A stretch of DNA of 49,744 bases, from the IMG/VR virus record IMGVR_UViG_3300046524_000359, positions 1 through 49,744 of that record. The stretch is one strand, 5' to 3'. Below, piece after piece: positions 21,424-30,485 of this stretch. Source of the DNA: a virus. Position 1 is the first letter of the stretch. Every line of letters starts with the position of its first letter. The position numbers and the translations under genes were made by a program. A model generated the notes under the pieces. The model was given only the letters and a program-made list of their open reading frames with translations, had not been told where the DNA came from and did no database searches.

Positions 21424-22944
21424 ATGGGGATGATTGATGATCTGTTCCCTGGGTTCGCAGCCAAACGCTCGGAAAGTCGACTGAAGAAAGCTCGCACGGA
21501 CTTGGCGCTCAAGATGATTGAACGCCGGTTTGAGGGTGCTGCTGGTGGTCGGCGCAACGATGGATGGCGTGCCACCGGGGCCGACGCAAACGTTGAGAAC
21601 GCGCCGGCCTTGGCCAAGCTTCGCAATCGAGCGCGAGACCAACGCCGCAACAATCCTTTCGGTGAGCGCGGTATTACGGGGATCGCAGACAACACCGTCG
21701 GCGCCGGCATCGTGCCTCTGCCGTTGGCCAAGCGCGATCGCGATGGTTTGCGACTGATGGATCTGTGGAAGGCCTGGGCCGAGACAACAGATTGTGATGC
21801 TGACGGGCTGGACAATTTCTACGGCCTGCAGCACATGATCATGGAGGCGGTTGCCGAAAGCGGGGAATGCTTGGTTCGACGGCGGCGCCGCTTCAGTTCT
21901 GACGGCTTGCCAGTTCCTGTGCAGCTCCAGGTGCTGGAGGCTGACTTCCTCGACGAGTCGAAAGCAGAAATCGTCGGGATCAACCGAATCATTCAAGGCG
22001 TCGAGTTTGACGCCCTTGGTCGACGGGTCGCGTATTGGTTGTTCGATGAGCATCCCGGTGCGAACTCGGTCTGGGGCTCACTGCAATCGAGCAGGGTTCC
22101 AGCTGAGGATGTGATTCACGTCTTCTTGCGCAAGCGCCCTGGACAAGCTCGCGGTTACAGCTGGCTGGCTCCTGTCATCCAGCGCATGCGCAACTTCGAC
22201 GAAATGGAAGATGCCGTGATGGAGCAGGCGAAGATCGCTTCCTGCTTCGCCGCCTTCGTCACCAAGGATGAAAATAGCGGCACGCCTGCCGGTAAAAAAC
22301 CGCCACTGATTGATCGTGTCGAGCCTGGAATCGTACAGGAGCTGGGTTTTGGCGAGAGCGTCAGCTTTGGTACTCCACCGACCTTCAACGGTTACACGAC
22401 CTACTCAGGGCAGCAACTTCATGCCATGGCCGTTGGACTGGGTGTTCCCTATGAGTTGCTCACCGGCGACCTCAAGGGCGTGAACTTCTCGAGCGGTCGT
22501 ATGGGGTGGCTCAACTTCGCGCGCCGCGTCGACGTGTGGCAATGGCGGATGTTGATCCCTCAACTTTGCGACCAGGTCTGGCGATGGTTCATGGAAGCCC
22601 AGGTACTGCTGCCTGGCGGTGTGACAGACGATGTAAAGGCTTACTGGGTACCGCCGCGGCGCGACATGGTCGACCCGAAAGCGGAAACAGAAAACGTCAT
22701 CACCCGGGTGCGCAATGGACTGACCACCTGGCCCGATGCTTTGCGCGAGCTTGGAATCACAGATCCGAAGCGACATGCCGAGCAGATCCAGAAAGCAAAC
22801 GAAATGATCGACAAGTACGGGTTGGTGCTGGATTGCGACCCGCGCCGAGTTGCGGCCGCCGGTTCCCCGAGCCAGCCACCAGCCACAGAAGAGAAAACAG
22901 ACGATGCCAACCCCGAACCAGGTGATGACCCGCAAGACACATGA
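21424..22944 (+). CDS. Portal protein, lambda gpB type
   Basis: A 506-residue portal starting MGMIDDLFPGF. Typical signatures are RARDQRRNNPFGERGI and TGIADNTVGAGI near the N-terminus, and LLTGDLKGVNFSSGRMGW in the core (about 350-370). The dodecamer is the DNA gate and head-tail vertex. The C-terminus is proline-rich and acidic and overlaps the start of the capsid gene by about 40 nt. Confidence 0.93.
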   Translation: MGMIDDLFPGFAAKRSESRLKKARTDLALKMIERRFEGAAGGRRNDGWRATGADANVENAPALAKLRNRARDQRRNNPFGERGITGIADNTVGAGIVPLPLAKRDRDGLRLMDLWKAWAETTDCDADGLDNFYGLQHMIMEAVAESGECLVRRRRRFSSDGLPVPVQLQVLEADFLDESKAEIVGINRIIQGVEFDALGRRVAYWLFDEHPGANSVWGSLQSSRVPAEDVIHVFLRKRPGQARGYSWLAPVIQRMRNFDEMEDAVMEQAKIASCFAAFVTKDENSGTPAGKKPPLIDRVEPGIVQELGFGESVSFGTPPTFNGYTTYSGQQLHAMAVGLGVPYELLTGDLKGVNFSSGRMGWLNFARRVDVWQWRMLIPQLCDQVWRWFMEAQVLLPGGVTDDVKAYWVPPRRDMVDPKAETENVITRVRNGLTTWPDALRELGITDPKRHAEQIQKANEMIDKYGLVLDCDPRRVAAAGSPSQPPATEEKTDDANPEPGDDPQDT

Positions 22945-24913
22945 GACGCCGGCGTTCAGTCTGCGCGCTGCCGTTAGGCCTGGCTCGGTCGACATCGATG
23001 CCCGAACCGTTGAGCTGACATGGACAACCGGCGCCAAAGGCCGTCGCTGGTCCTGGGACGTTGGCAGCTACATGGAAGAGTTGGATGTCAGCGACGGAGC
23101 TGTGCGCCTCGACCGGCTTAACAACGGTGCGCCACTGCTCGATACCCACAACCAGTACCAGCTTAGTGCCGTACTTGCCGTCGTAGAGAGGGCCTGGCTT
23201 GAGGGAGGCGAGGGTCACGCTCTTGTCCGGTTCAGTAAGCGTGAAGATGCAGATGTGGTCTTCAAGGATGTCGTAGACGGCATCCTTCGGAACATCAGCG
23301 TCGGCTACGCCGTGCACCGCTACGAGGTCGTGGAGGAAGAAGACGACAAGCTTCCGACTTACCGCGCCGTCGACTGGGAACCGCTGGAGCTCTCTCTGGT
23401 CCCGATCGGCTTCGACGATGGCGCGAAGGTGCGAAGCGCCAAAACCCCGGCCGAGTATGAAGGCCAGCGATTCAACACCATTTTTGAAGTTCGGTCGGCG
23501 GTTGAGCCGATCGCAGAACCGGCCGCCGTGCCTACTATCCAAGAGGAAGATGCAATGACCGAAGAAGAGAAGCGCGCGGCCGAAGAAACGCTTCGCCGTG
23601 AGGCGGCGGAAGCCGAGCGCAAGCGCAGCCTGAACATCCGCACCATGGCTCGCAAGGTGCAACTGAACGACGAAGCGTTCGTCGATGACCTGATCGAGCG
23701 TGGTGTTTCCGTGTCCGATGCGAGCATTGCGCTGATCGACAAGGTTGCCGAGAAACAGGCCAAGGATCAGCCGAATACCCGCAGCAGCCAACCGACTGTT
23801 GTGACCGGTGGCCTGGACGTAACCGTCCTGAACGCTAAACGTTCTGCCATGCAGAACGCCTTGCTGCACCGCTGCGATGTTAGCGTCAAGTTGGAAGAAG
23901 CCGGGCGCGAGTTCCGCGGAATGCGTCTGGTGGATATGGCACGTGAGTTCGTCGAGATGGCCGGCGGTAATGCTCGCGGCATGACCCCGCAGGAGCTGGC
24001 CCGCGCCGCCCTGGGCTGTGATCGCCAAGCCGTTCGCGCCGCTGGCATGCACTCCACCAGCGATTTCCCGCTGCTGCTGGGCAGCACCGTCAATCGCACC
24101 CTGCGTGATGCCTACACCAATGCGCCGCAGACCTGGCGTCCGCTGGGTCGCCAGACCACTGTGCCGGACTTCCGTGCCGTGACTCGCGCCGCGCTGGGCG
24201 ATATCGCTGCGCTGGATCAGGTCAAGGAACACGGCGAGTACAAATACGGCACGCTGTCCGAGGATGGTGCCCCGATCAAGGTCGCCAAGTTCGGTAAGAT
24301 CATCGCCATCACCTGGGAAACCATCGTGAACGATGACCTCGGCGCGCTCACCCGCATCCCCGCTGCACTGGGTAACGCGGCGGCTGCAACCGAGTCCAAC
24401 GTGGTGTGGGCACTTCTGCTCGGCAACCCCAACTTCACTGACGGTAGCCCGTTCTTCGACGCCACCCATGGCAACGTTGCAGGGAGCGGCGGCGCCATTA
24501 ACACCACCACCCTGGCCGCGGCCCGTGCTGCGATGCGCAAACAGAAGAGCAAGGCGGGCGAGTTCCTCAACCTGGCGCCAGAGTTCCTGGTAGTTGGCCC
24601 TGACAAAGAGCTCGAGGCGTATCAGTTCACCAGTTCCAATTACGTGCCAGCGAAGAACGCAGACATCAACGATGTCCGCAACGCCTCGCTGACCGTGATT
24701 GTTGATGCGCGCATCACCGGAAACCAGTGGTATCTGTATGCCGCTCCGGGTGCAGTCGATACCTTCGAATACGCCTATCTCGAAGGCGAGCAAGGCGTGT
24801 TTACCGAAACCCGCGAAGGGTTCGAAGTCGACGGTATGGAAATCAAGGCCCGCCTGGTGTTCGGCGCCGGCTGGATCGATTACCGCGGCGCGTACAAGAA
24901 CCCAGGCGCGTAA
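22904..24913 (+). CDS. Prohead protease-major capsid fusion protein
   Basis: One frame of 669 residues. Residues 1-150 form an HK97-type prohead protease with the catalytic His in LLDTHNQYQ (H82) and Ser in RNISVGYAVHRYE (S132). Residues about 210-300 are a charged helical scaffold-like stretch (TEEEKRAAEETLRREAAEAE). The rest is an HK97-fold capsid protein (TWETIVNDDLGAL, AVDTFEYAYLEG). The protease would cut itself off during maturation. An internal ATG at codon 218 (23555) has a ribosome site (AGAGGA), which could give a capsid-only product. Start choice between 22904 and 22925 is open. Confidence 0.92.
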   Translation: MPTPNQVMTRKTHETPAFSLRAAVRPGSVDIDARTVELTWTTGAKGRRWSWDVGSYMEELDVSDGAVRLDRLNNGAPLLDTHNQYQLSAVLAVVERAWLEGGEGHALVRFSKREDADVVFKDVVDGILRNISVGYAVHRYEVVEEEDDKLPTYRAVDWEPLELSLVPIGFDDGAKVRSAKTPAEYEGQRFNTIFEVRSAVEPIAEPAAVPTIQEEDAMTEEEKRAAEETLRREAAEAERKRSLNIRTMARKVQLNDEAFVDDLIERGVSVSDASIALIDKVAEKQAKDQPNTRSSQPTVVTGGLDVTVLNAKRSAMQNALLHRCDVSVKLEEAGREFRGMRLVDMAREFVEMAGGNARGMTPQELARAALGCDRQAVRAAGMHSTSDFPLLLGSTVNRTLRDAYTNAPQTWRPLGRQTTVPDFRAVTRAALGDIAALDQVKEHGEYKYGTLSEDGAPIKVAKFGKIIAITWETIVNDDLGALTRIPAALGNAAAATESNVVWALLLGNPNFTDGSPFFDATHGNVAGSGGAINTTTLAAARAAMRKQKSKAGEFLNLAPEFLVVGPDKELEAYQFTSSNYVPAKNADINDVRNASLTVIVDARITGNQWYLYAAPGAVDTFEYAYLEGEQGVFTETREGFEVDGMEIKARLVFGAGWIDYRGAYKNPGA

Positions 24914-24938
24914 CTCACCAGTTCTACCTGAACCCAAT

Positions 24939-24963
24939 AGGGCGCCGCGTGGCGCCCTTTTTG
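24939..24963 (+). terminator. Terminator after the capsid gene
   Basis: Perfect eight-base arms AGGGCGCC / GGCGCCCT with loop GCGT and a T-run. It probably attenuates late transcription, or forms the 3' end of an abundant capsid mRNA. Confidence 0.85.
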
Positions 24964-24996
24964 TTTTCCAGTTCTAGTCTCTGAAGGGGACCTTGC

Positions 24997-25347
24997 ATGA
25001 AGACTTTCATCCAGCATGGTGACTGCATCACCGTTCCCGCTCCGGCGGGCGGCACCGTATCGGGCCAACTCTACAAAGTCGGCGCGATCATCGGTGTGGC
25101 GGCCACCACTGAAGCTGCGGGCGACCCCGTAGTGCTTAAGCTCGACGGCGTGTTTGGTCTGACCAAAACCAGTGCCCAGGGTTGGGCAGTTGGCGATCTG
25201 CTCTACATGAACACCTCAACCCGTTCGCTCACGAACGTCTCGGCAACCGGCCTGGTGCTGGTCGGCGTCGCCACCGATATCGCTGCCAACCCGAGTCCCG
25301 CCGGTGCCTGCCGGCTCAACGGCGTATCTGCTCCGGCGCCGGTGTAA
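24997..25347 (+). CDS. DUF2190 head decoration protein
   Basis: A 116-residue protein with the DUF2190 pattern FIQHGDCITVPAPAGGTVSG and AVGDLLYMNTSTRSLT. Members are capsid cement or decoration proteins that bind the mature shell. It is next to the capsid gene, as expected, and overlaps the next start by one base. Confidence 0.88.
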   Translation: MKTFIQHGDCITVPAPAGGTVSGQLYKVGAIIGVAATTEAAGDPVVLKLDGVFGLTKTSAQGWAVGDLLYMNTSTRSLTNVSATGLVLVGVATDIAANPSPAGACRLNGVSAPAPV

Positions 25348-25694
25348 TGGGCTGGGCCTCAATGGCCCAGCGCATGCTTGGCGTTTCGATCCGCACCTTC
25401 AGCGAACCTTCGGCTGCCATCGATCCAGATGGCGCCGTGTATTGGCTGACGGATGGGGTCGCGCCGGGCGTGGCCCTGGCCCAAGCAGTATTCGATAGCG
25501 CACACGTCTCCGTAGATCCGGAGACGGGCGCGCCCGTGTCGAGCCAAAACCCAATCCTCGGCGTTCGCCTTGTCGACCTGCCGAATGAACCAACGAACCG
25601 CGACCGCATAAGGGCTCGTGGCCAGTTGTACTCGATCAATGACGTGCAGCCCGATGGTGTTGCCGGCGTGACGATCGTCCTGCGGAAAGCATAA
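25347..25694 (+). CDS. Head-tail connector protein
   Basis: A 115-residue protein (MGWASMAQRMLGVSIRTF) with a beta-rich end (VRLVDLPNEPTNRDRIRARG, VTIVLRKA), resembling gpFII-like head-tail joining proteins. Position between decoration and tail-completion genes supports it. It begins inside the previous stop (TAATG). Confidence 0.72.
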   Translation: MGWASMAQRMLGVSIRTFSEPSAAIDPDGAVYWLTDGVAPGVALAQAVFDSAHVSVDPETGAPVSSQNPILGVRLVDLPNEPTNRDRIRARGQLYSINDVQPDGVAGVTIVLRKA

Positions 25695-25696
25695 CC

Positions 25697-26251
25697 ATGG
25701 CCCACCCACGCGAACTGATTCGGAAGCAGGCCGTTGCTGTCCTGCTGGACGCCACAACCGCGGGTTCGAGCGTGTACGCCAGCCGGGTCGCACCGCTCAT
25801 TTCCAACGGCTGGCAGAGCGAGCTCCCCGCGATCATCGTCTACACGATGGACGAGTCTGGCGAGATCTTTAACCAGGCCCCCCGCGAGTATCTGCGCCGA
25901 GTCGATTTGGTGGTCGAGATTCACGCCGAGGGCAATGGAGCCTTGGATGACACGCTCGATACGCTGGCTCGCCAGGTTGAGCGGCTCCTGCTCATGGATG
26001 ACACCTTAGGCGGCACGGCAAACGACCTGCAGTACAAGCGGTCGCGCATGGTGCTGCTCGATCAGTCCGAGCATCTGACCGGTGCTTGCCGCGTCATCTT
26101 CGAAGCTGAGTACTTTGATCGGCACCCTGACGATCTGTTCAACGAAACACTTCCCGACTTCAACACATTGACCACCGAGTACAGCCTGGCCAACGACCAG
26201 CCAAACCCGGCGGACCGCGCCAAGACGAACATCGAGGACTTAAACCCATGA
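25697..26251 (+). CDS. Tail terminator/completion protein (gpU-like)
   Basis: A 184-residue protein. It has the fold pattern of tail-terminator proteins: an N-terminal helix (LIRKQAVAVLLDATTAGSSVYASR), then ELPAIIVYT and YLRRVDLVVEIHAEG strands, and a second helix (DTLDTLARQVERLLLMDD). It probably caps the tail tube where it meets the head. The 35-residue C-terminus is extended. Confidence 0.78.
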   Translation: MAHPRELIRKQAVAVLLDATTAGSSVYASRVAPLISNGWQSELPAIIVYTMDESGEIFNQAPREYLRRVDLVVEIHAEGNGALDDTLDTLARQVERLLLMDDTLGGTANDLQYKRSRMVLLDQSEHLTGACRVIFEAEYFDRHPDDLFNETLPDFNTLTTEYSLANDQPNPADRAKTNIEDLNP

Positions 26252-26445
26252 CCACGCGAGTGCTGGTTAAACCCGTCGAGGGGCGCCTGGTGCGGATCCC
26301 GGGAACCTACGAGGCATTGCCAGCCGATGGCAAGCCGCTGGAGATCAACAGCTACTGGATTCGCAAGGAGGCGGCCGGAGATGTTGAATTCGAAAAAGCA
26401 CAGCCTGCAGGCCAGGCCCAAACCCCGAAAGGTGACAAGCAATGA
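26248..26445 (+). CDS. DUF2635 protein
   Basis: A 65-residue protein with the DUF2635 pattern VLVKPVEGRLVRIPGTYEALPADG, found just before the sheath gene in Mu-like phages. Function unknown, presumably tail assembly. It overlaps the genes on both sides by 4 nt. Confidence 0.85.
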   Translation: MTTRVLVKPVEGRLVRIPGTYEALPADGKPLEINSYWIRKEAAGDVEFEKAQPAGQAQTPKGDKQ

Positions 26446-27914
26446 CTATCGGATTCAATACCATCCCTGGGCCTGGGTCGCTGCGCAAACCGGGCGTTTA
26501 CAGCGAGATCGATAACAGTCAAGCCGTGAGCGGCCCTCAGTCGGTCACCTATCGACGCCTGTTGATCGGACAGAAATTGGCGGCCGGCGCTGCCGTGGCT
26601 AACACCCTTATTCGTATCACCAGCGCCGCCCAGGCCGATGCGCAGTTTGGCGCCGGCTCCATGCTGGCGGGTATGGTTCGAGCGGCTCTGGCCATCGATA
26701 CCTACACCGAGCTTCTGGTACTGCCTCTTGCGGACAACGTCGCGGGTGGCGCCGCCACTGGCACGATCATCTTCACCGGCCCGGCCACCGCGTCTGGCAC
26801 CATCGAGCTGATGATCGCTGGTCGCCGCGTGTCGGTTGGTGTGATCGCTGGCGACACGGCCACCGCTATCGGTGCTGCCGCCGCGGCAGCAATCACCGCT
26901 GCAGCGGACATGCCAGTCACCGCTGCAGCGGTCACCGGTACCATCACGCTGACCTCTCGCCATAAGGGGGAGGCCGGCAACAGCCTTGAGGCGCGAGTGA
27001 ACTACTACTCCGGCCAGGTTCTTCCAGCGGGCGTAGGTGTGTCGGTAACGGCATTCACCAATGGCGCCGGTAACCCTGCGCTGGGTACCGCGCTTGCCGC
27101 ACTTGGTGATGAGTGGCTGCATACTTGGGCCGTGCCCTACACCGATGCCGCCAGCCTGGCGAGCATAAAGACCGAATTGAGCAGCCGTTTTGCCTGGAAT
27201 CGCGAGATCGAGGCGCATGCCTTCGCGGCAGTCCGGGGCACGCAGGGCACAATCGGCGCGGTTGGCGATAGCCACAACAGTCAGCACCTGACCCTGGTCA
27301 TGGCCAACGACGAGCCGATGCCCGCGTACGAGAAGGCGGCGGAAACGATGGCGATCGCCGCGTACTACGCAGCAATCGATCCGGCCAGGCCGATCCAGAA
27401 CTTGGCGTACGCCTGGTGCCTGCCACCTGCCGCCGCTGATCGATTCACCAACGAAGAGCGCAACCTGCTGCTGTTTGATGGCATTGCCACCAGCAAGGTG
27501 GCCAACGACGGCACCATGCTCGTCGAGCGTCTGATCACCACGTACAAGACCAATACGGCCGGGGCACCCGACATCAGCTATCTGGACAGCGAAACCCTGT
27601 TCACCCTGATGTTCATTCGCCACGACTGGCGCGACTACATCACGCGCAAGTATCCGCGCCACAAGCTGGCGGACAACGGCACTCGCTATGGCATCGGCCA
27701 GGCCGTAGTCACGCCGAACGTGATGAAGGCGGAGGCCATTGCCAAGTTCCGCGAGTGGGAGGAGCTGGGGCTCGTCGAAAACATCGACGACTTCAAGGCC
27801 AACCTGGTTGCAGAACGCAATGTCAGCGATCCCAACCGCCTGGACATGCTGCTGCCGCCGGACCTGGTCAATCAGCTGCGCATCGTCGCCAACAAGATTC
27901 AGTTTCGCCTGTAA
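26442..27914 (+). CDS. Contractile tail sheath protein (Mu gpL-like)
   Basis: A 490-residue sheath protein of the Mu type (gpL is about 495). It starts IGFNTIPGPGSLRKPGVYSE and ends with VSDPNRLDMLLPPDLVNQLR, a typical tail for this family; the middle has the alanine/glycine-rich insertion domain. It forms the contractile outer tube and shows that the virion is a myovirus despite the lambda-like head. Confidence 0.94.
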   Translation: MTIGFNTIPGPGSLRKPGVYSEIDNSQAVSGPQSVTYRRLLIGQKLAAGAAVANTLIRITSAAQADAQFGAGSMLAGMVRAALAIDTYTELLVLPLADNVAGGAATGTIIFTGPATASGTIELMIAGRRVSVGVIAGDTATAIGAAAAAAITAAADMPVTAAAVTGTITLTSRHKGEAGNSLEARVNYYSGQVLPAGVGVSVTAFTNGAGNPALGTALAALGDEWLHTWAVPYTDAASLASIKTELSSRFAWNREIEAHAFAAVRGTQGTIGAVGDSHNSQHLTLVMANDEPMPAYEKAAETMAIAAYYAAIDPARPIQNLAYAWCLPPAAADRFTNEERNLLLFDGIATSKVANDGTMLVERLITTYKTNTAGAPDISYLDSETLFTLMFIRHDWRDYITRKYPRHKLADNGTRYGIGQAVVTPNVMKAEAIAKFREWEELGLVENIDDFKANLVAERNVSDPNRLDMLLPPDLVNQLRIVANKIQFRL

Positions 27915-27938
27915 GGCGGCCACCCGGAGAACCATCAC

Positions 27939-28307
27939 ATGGCAAGCAACAAACGCATTGGTGGCGTGATCAGCTTGAAGATCGACGGCGATATGTACTT
28001 CGCCAAGGGCGATTTCACCTACAACCTCGGCTTGCCGAAGAAGGAAGGCGTCGTCGGGTCTGATCGCGTCCACGGCTACAAAGAAGTGCCGCAGATCCCT
28101 TTCATTGAAGGCGAGATCACCGACCGTCAGGAAATGAGCCTTGAGGCGCTGATGAGCATCAAGGACTCCACCATCACCCTGGAGCTGGCGAACAGCAAGG
28201 TCATCGTTCTGCGTGAGGCCTGGAACGCAGCCGAAGGCACCGGTAACACCGGCGAGGGCAACATCGGCGTTCGCTTTGAAGGCATGTCGGCCGAGGAGGT
28301 CAAATAA
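27939..28307 (+). CDS. Tail tube protein (Mu gpM-like)
   Basis: A 122-residue protein: RIGGVISLKIDGDMYFAKGDFTYN at the start and IPFIEGEITDRQEMSLEAL in the middle fit the Mu-type tail tube family (about 118 residues). It stacks as hexamers inside the sheath. Confidence 0.92.
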   Translation: MASNKRIGGVISLKIDGDMYFAKGDFTYNLGLPKKEGVVGSDRVHGYKEVPQIPFIEGEITDRQEMSLEALMSIKDSTITLELANSKVIVLREAWNAAEGTGNTGEGNIGVRFEGMSAEEVK

Positions 28308-28609
28308 TGGCAAAGGAAAAAGTGCTGACGCTCAAGGAGCCGGTTCAGTTTGGCAGTGAGCAGGTGGTAGAGGTCACGGTTACCCGCAAGCTGAAGTTTC
28401 TCCGCGGCTATTCACTGCGGGTGGCCTCGGACGGAAAAGGCAACGGCTCGCTCGATCTGGATTTCTCCACTCTCATCGACCTCGGCGCCAAGCTCATCGG
28501 CCGCGCTCCGGCATTCATCGACGAGATGGGTGAGGACGACCAGGGCGCATTGCTGCAGGAAGCGCGTGATTTTTTGCTACAGCACCTGCGGGATGGGAGT
28601 CAGGCGTAA
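28307..28609 (+). CDS. Tail assembly chaperone, zero-frame product (Mu gp41-like)
   Basis: A 100-residue protein (MAKEKVLTLKEPVQFGSEQ ... SLDLDFSTLIDLGAKLIGR) of the Mu gp41 / P2 E-like family. Near its end the slippery heptamer T-TTT-TTG allows a share of ribosomes to shift by -1 and add the overlapping E'-like frame. The two products chaperone the tape measure protein. Confidence 0.88.
   Translation: MAKEKVLTLKEPVQFGSEQVVEVTVTRKLKFLRGYSLRVASDGKGNGSLDLDFSTLIDLGAKLIGRAPAFIDEMGEDDQGALLQEARDFLLQHLRDGSQA
28570..28576 (+). other. Slippery site for -1 frameshifting (T TTT TTG)
   Basis: The heptamer lies in the right register (zero-frame codons TTT TTG). The -1 frame has a TGA just before it (28567-28569) and is open from there to 28734. 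Sequence and register are seen; use is inferred from known tail-chaperone genes. Confidence 0.8.
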
Positions 28610-28626
28610 CGGTCGTCACGAAGGTG

Positions 28627-28734
28627 ATGGGCGTCCAGCCGTCCGAAGTCATGGACATGGATTTCGCTGACTTGAATTGGTGGCTTGAGCGCGCAGAGGA
28701 GTGGGTCTCATGGCAGAAAAAGGATACAACCTAA
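28627..28734 (+). CDS. GpE-like tail chaperone extension (-1 frame)
   Basis: The frame holds MGVQPSEVMDMDFADLNWWL and ERAEEWVSWQ, typical of the GpE / Mu gp42-like family. It is -1 relative to the upstream gp41-like gene and open back to the slippery heptamer, so it is probably made as a fusion of about 140 residues (28307 to 28734). Independent initiation at the ATG given here (35 residues) lacks a clear ribosome site. Confidence 0.78.
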   Translation: MGVQPSEVMDMDFADLNWWLERAEEWVSWQKKDTT

Positions 28735-30473
28735 ACGTCATCATCAAGGCCATTGACCGTGTCACCGCTCCACTGCGCGGCATCATGGGAAAGGTTCAGT
28801 CGGCCAGTGCGGGTATCGGCAAGGCGTTCGACCGGGCTGGTCTGCCGATCTTCACGCAAAGCCTCAAGAATGTCGGGAGTGCTGTCGGCGGAGTGGGCAA
28901 CGCGGTCGGCGAAGGGCGTGACAAGTTGCTGGGGCTGGGGGCTGCACTGGGGATAACAAGCGCTGCGATCGGCGTTTTTATCAACGGTTACGCGGATGCG
29001 ACCGGCGCGATCGGCGATGTCGCGGAGCGCACCGGAGTCAGTCGTGAGCGGTTCCAGGAGTTGGGGTTTGCCGCCAAGCTGACCGGATCGTCGGCTGAAG
29101 TTCTGGCTGGCGCGCTACAGAAGATGAACCTCAACGTTGGTGCCGCTACCAAAGGCTCAAAAGAGTTAAAGGAGATGTTCTCCGGGCTGGGCATCAACAT
29201 CCGGGACGCTGGCGGGAAGCTTAAAAGCACGGACGCTCTGTTTGATACGTTCGTTGACCGAATCTCGAAGATCAAGGATCCATCGCTCCAGGCTCAGGCG
29301 GCGGTGAAGGTATTTGGCAAAAGCGCAACGGAGCTGCTGCCACTGCTCAAGGGAGGCAAGGCGGGTATTCAGGAGATGGCCGACGAGGCCAGGCGCCTGG
29401 GTGTCGTCATTTCAGATGATGCCGTTCGGGATGGTGAGGCCTTCGGTGACATCCTTGATTCGCTGAAGTCAGCCCTCGGCGGTGTCGGCAACACAATAGG
29501 CGCTGCACTGGTGCCGGAGTTGAGCAAGTTATCTACCTTGCTGATCGAGACCATCGTCAAGTACAGGCCTCAAATCGAGGCCTTCGCCGCAAGCTTCGCC
29601 AAAAACCTGCCTGGCAATATCGAAAAGGTCACCGGCTTTCTTGGTGACCTGTATGCAGGAATCCAGCCCGTGATACAGGCGGTTGGGTGGCTGGCCGATA
29701 CCTTTGGCGGTGCCAATGTCGTGTTCGCCGCTGTGGGGGCGTACATCGGCACGGGCCTGGTAGTAAGCCTCTTCAATCTCGCCCTGGCGTTCAAGGGTGT
29801 TGGTCTCGCAATCGCAACAACTCCGGTTGGTTGGTTCCTGGCTGCGATTGCAGCAATCGCCGCGGCTGTCTACATCATCTACGACAGCTGGGACGAGATC
29901 GGCACCTGGTTCACCGGCAAGTGGGACGCCGTCAAGGCAGCTTTCACAGACGGAATTGTGAACGGTTTGGTGAAGACGTGGGTCGAGTTCAACCCGGTCA
30001 CGCTCATGCTTGAGGCGTTCAACGGTCTTCTGAAATACCTGACTGGCTGGGACCTGGGAGCGATCCTGAGCACCAAGATGAAGGATGCCGTCAGCTCTAT
30101 GAAAGCAGCGCTTCCCGATTGGGCAGCAAAAATGCTCGGCATTGAGTTGTCAGCGGCCTCACCCGCAGAAGGCAGTGATGCCGGACCGCAGCAGATGTTG
30201 CCGGAGTCGGAGCAAGACGGTACCGGCCGGCCCCCACCCAACTCGCCATTCGAACCAGGGGCCCAGCCGCTAGCCTCCACTGCTGGCGATATCGGTCGTC
30301 GAGCAGCGCGTATTGGCGGCGAGGCGGCCAAGGCTGCGCCTGTTGAGCCGCAGAAGGTGCTGGTGAGCCTCGACTTCACCAATATTCCCCAGGGGACCAA
30401 GGTGAAAACCGAGGGAAGCCCCGGCGCCCAGTTCGATACGAACCTTGGATTTACTATGGTGTCGCCGACATAA
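28710..30473 (+). CDS. Tail tape measure protein
   Basis: A 587-residue tape measure starting MAEKGYNLNVIIKAIDRVTA after GAGGAG. It has the TP901-type N-terminal domain (DRVTAPLRGIMGKVQSA; GERFQELGFAAK-like region), hydrophobic helices (GAYIGTGLVVSLFNLALAF, FLAAIAAIAAAVYIIYDSW) and a proline-rich end. The length sets a short contractile tail. The start overlaps the E'-like frame by 25 nt. Confidence 0.9.
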   Translation: MAEKGYNLNVIIKAIDRVTAPLRGIMGKVQSASAGIGKAFDRAGLPIFTQSLKNVGSAVGGVGNAVGEGRDKLLGLGAALGITSAAIGVFINGYADATGAIGDVAERTGVSRERFQELGFAAKLTGSSAEVLAGALQKMNLNVGAATKGSKELKEMFSGLGINIRDAGGKLKSTDALFDTFVDRISKIKDPSLQAQAAVKVFGKSATELLPLLKGGKAGIQEMADEARRLGVVISDDAVRDGEAFGDILDSLKSALGGVGNTIGAALVPELSKLSTLLIETIVKYRPQIEAFAASFAKNLPGNIEKVTGFLGDLYAGIQPVIQAVGWLADTFGGANVVFAAVGAYIGTGLVVSLFNLALAFKGVGLAIATTPVGWFLAAIAAIAAAVYIIYDSWDEIGTWFTGKWDAVKAAFTDGIVNGLVKTWVEFNPVTLMLEAFNGLLKYLTGWDLGAILSTKMKDAVSSMKAALPDWAAKMLGIELSAASPAEGSDAGPQQMLPESEQDGTGRPPPNSPFEPGAQPLASTAGDIGRRAARIGGEAAKAAPVEPQKVLVSLDFTNIPQGTKVKTEGSPGAQFDTNLGFTMVSPT

Positions 30474-30485
30474 CCGGAGCTCAGC

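Noticed and set aside
22757-24937. Leftward frame of 726 codons over the capsid gene
   Set aside because: Shadow of the protease-capsid gene; no ribosome site or domain, and leftward transcription of the late region is not expected.
26352-28313. Leftward frame of 653 codons over the sheath and tube genes
   Set aside because: Antisense to certain sheath and tube genes; composition typical of a third-position GC shadow.
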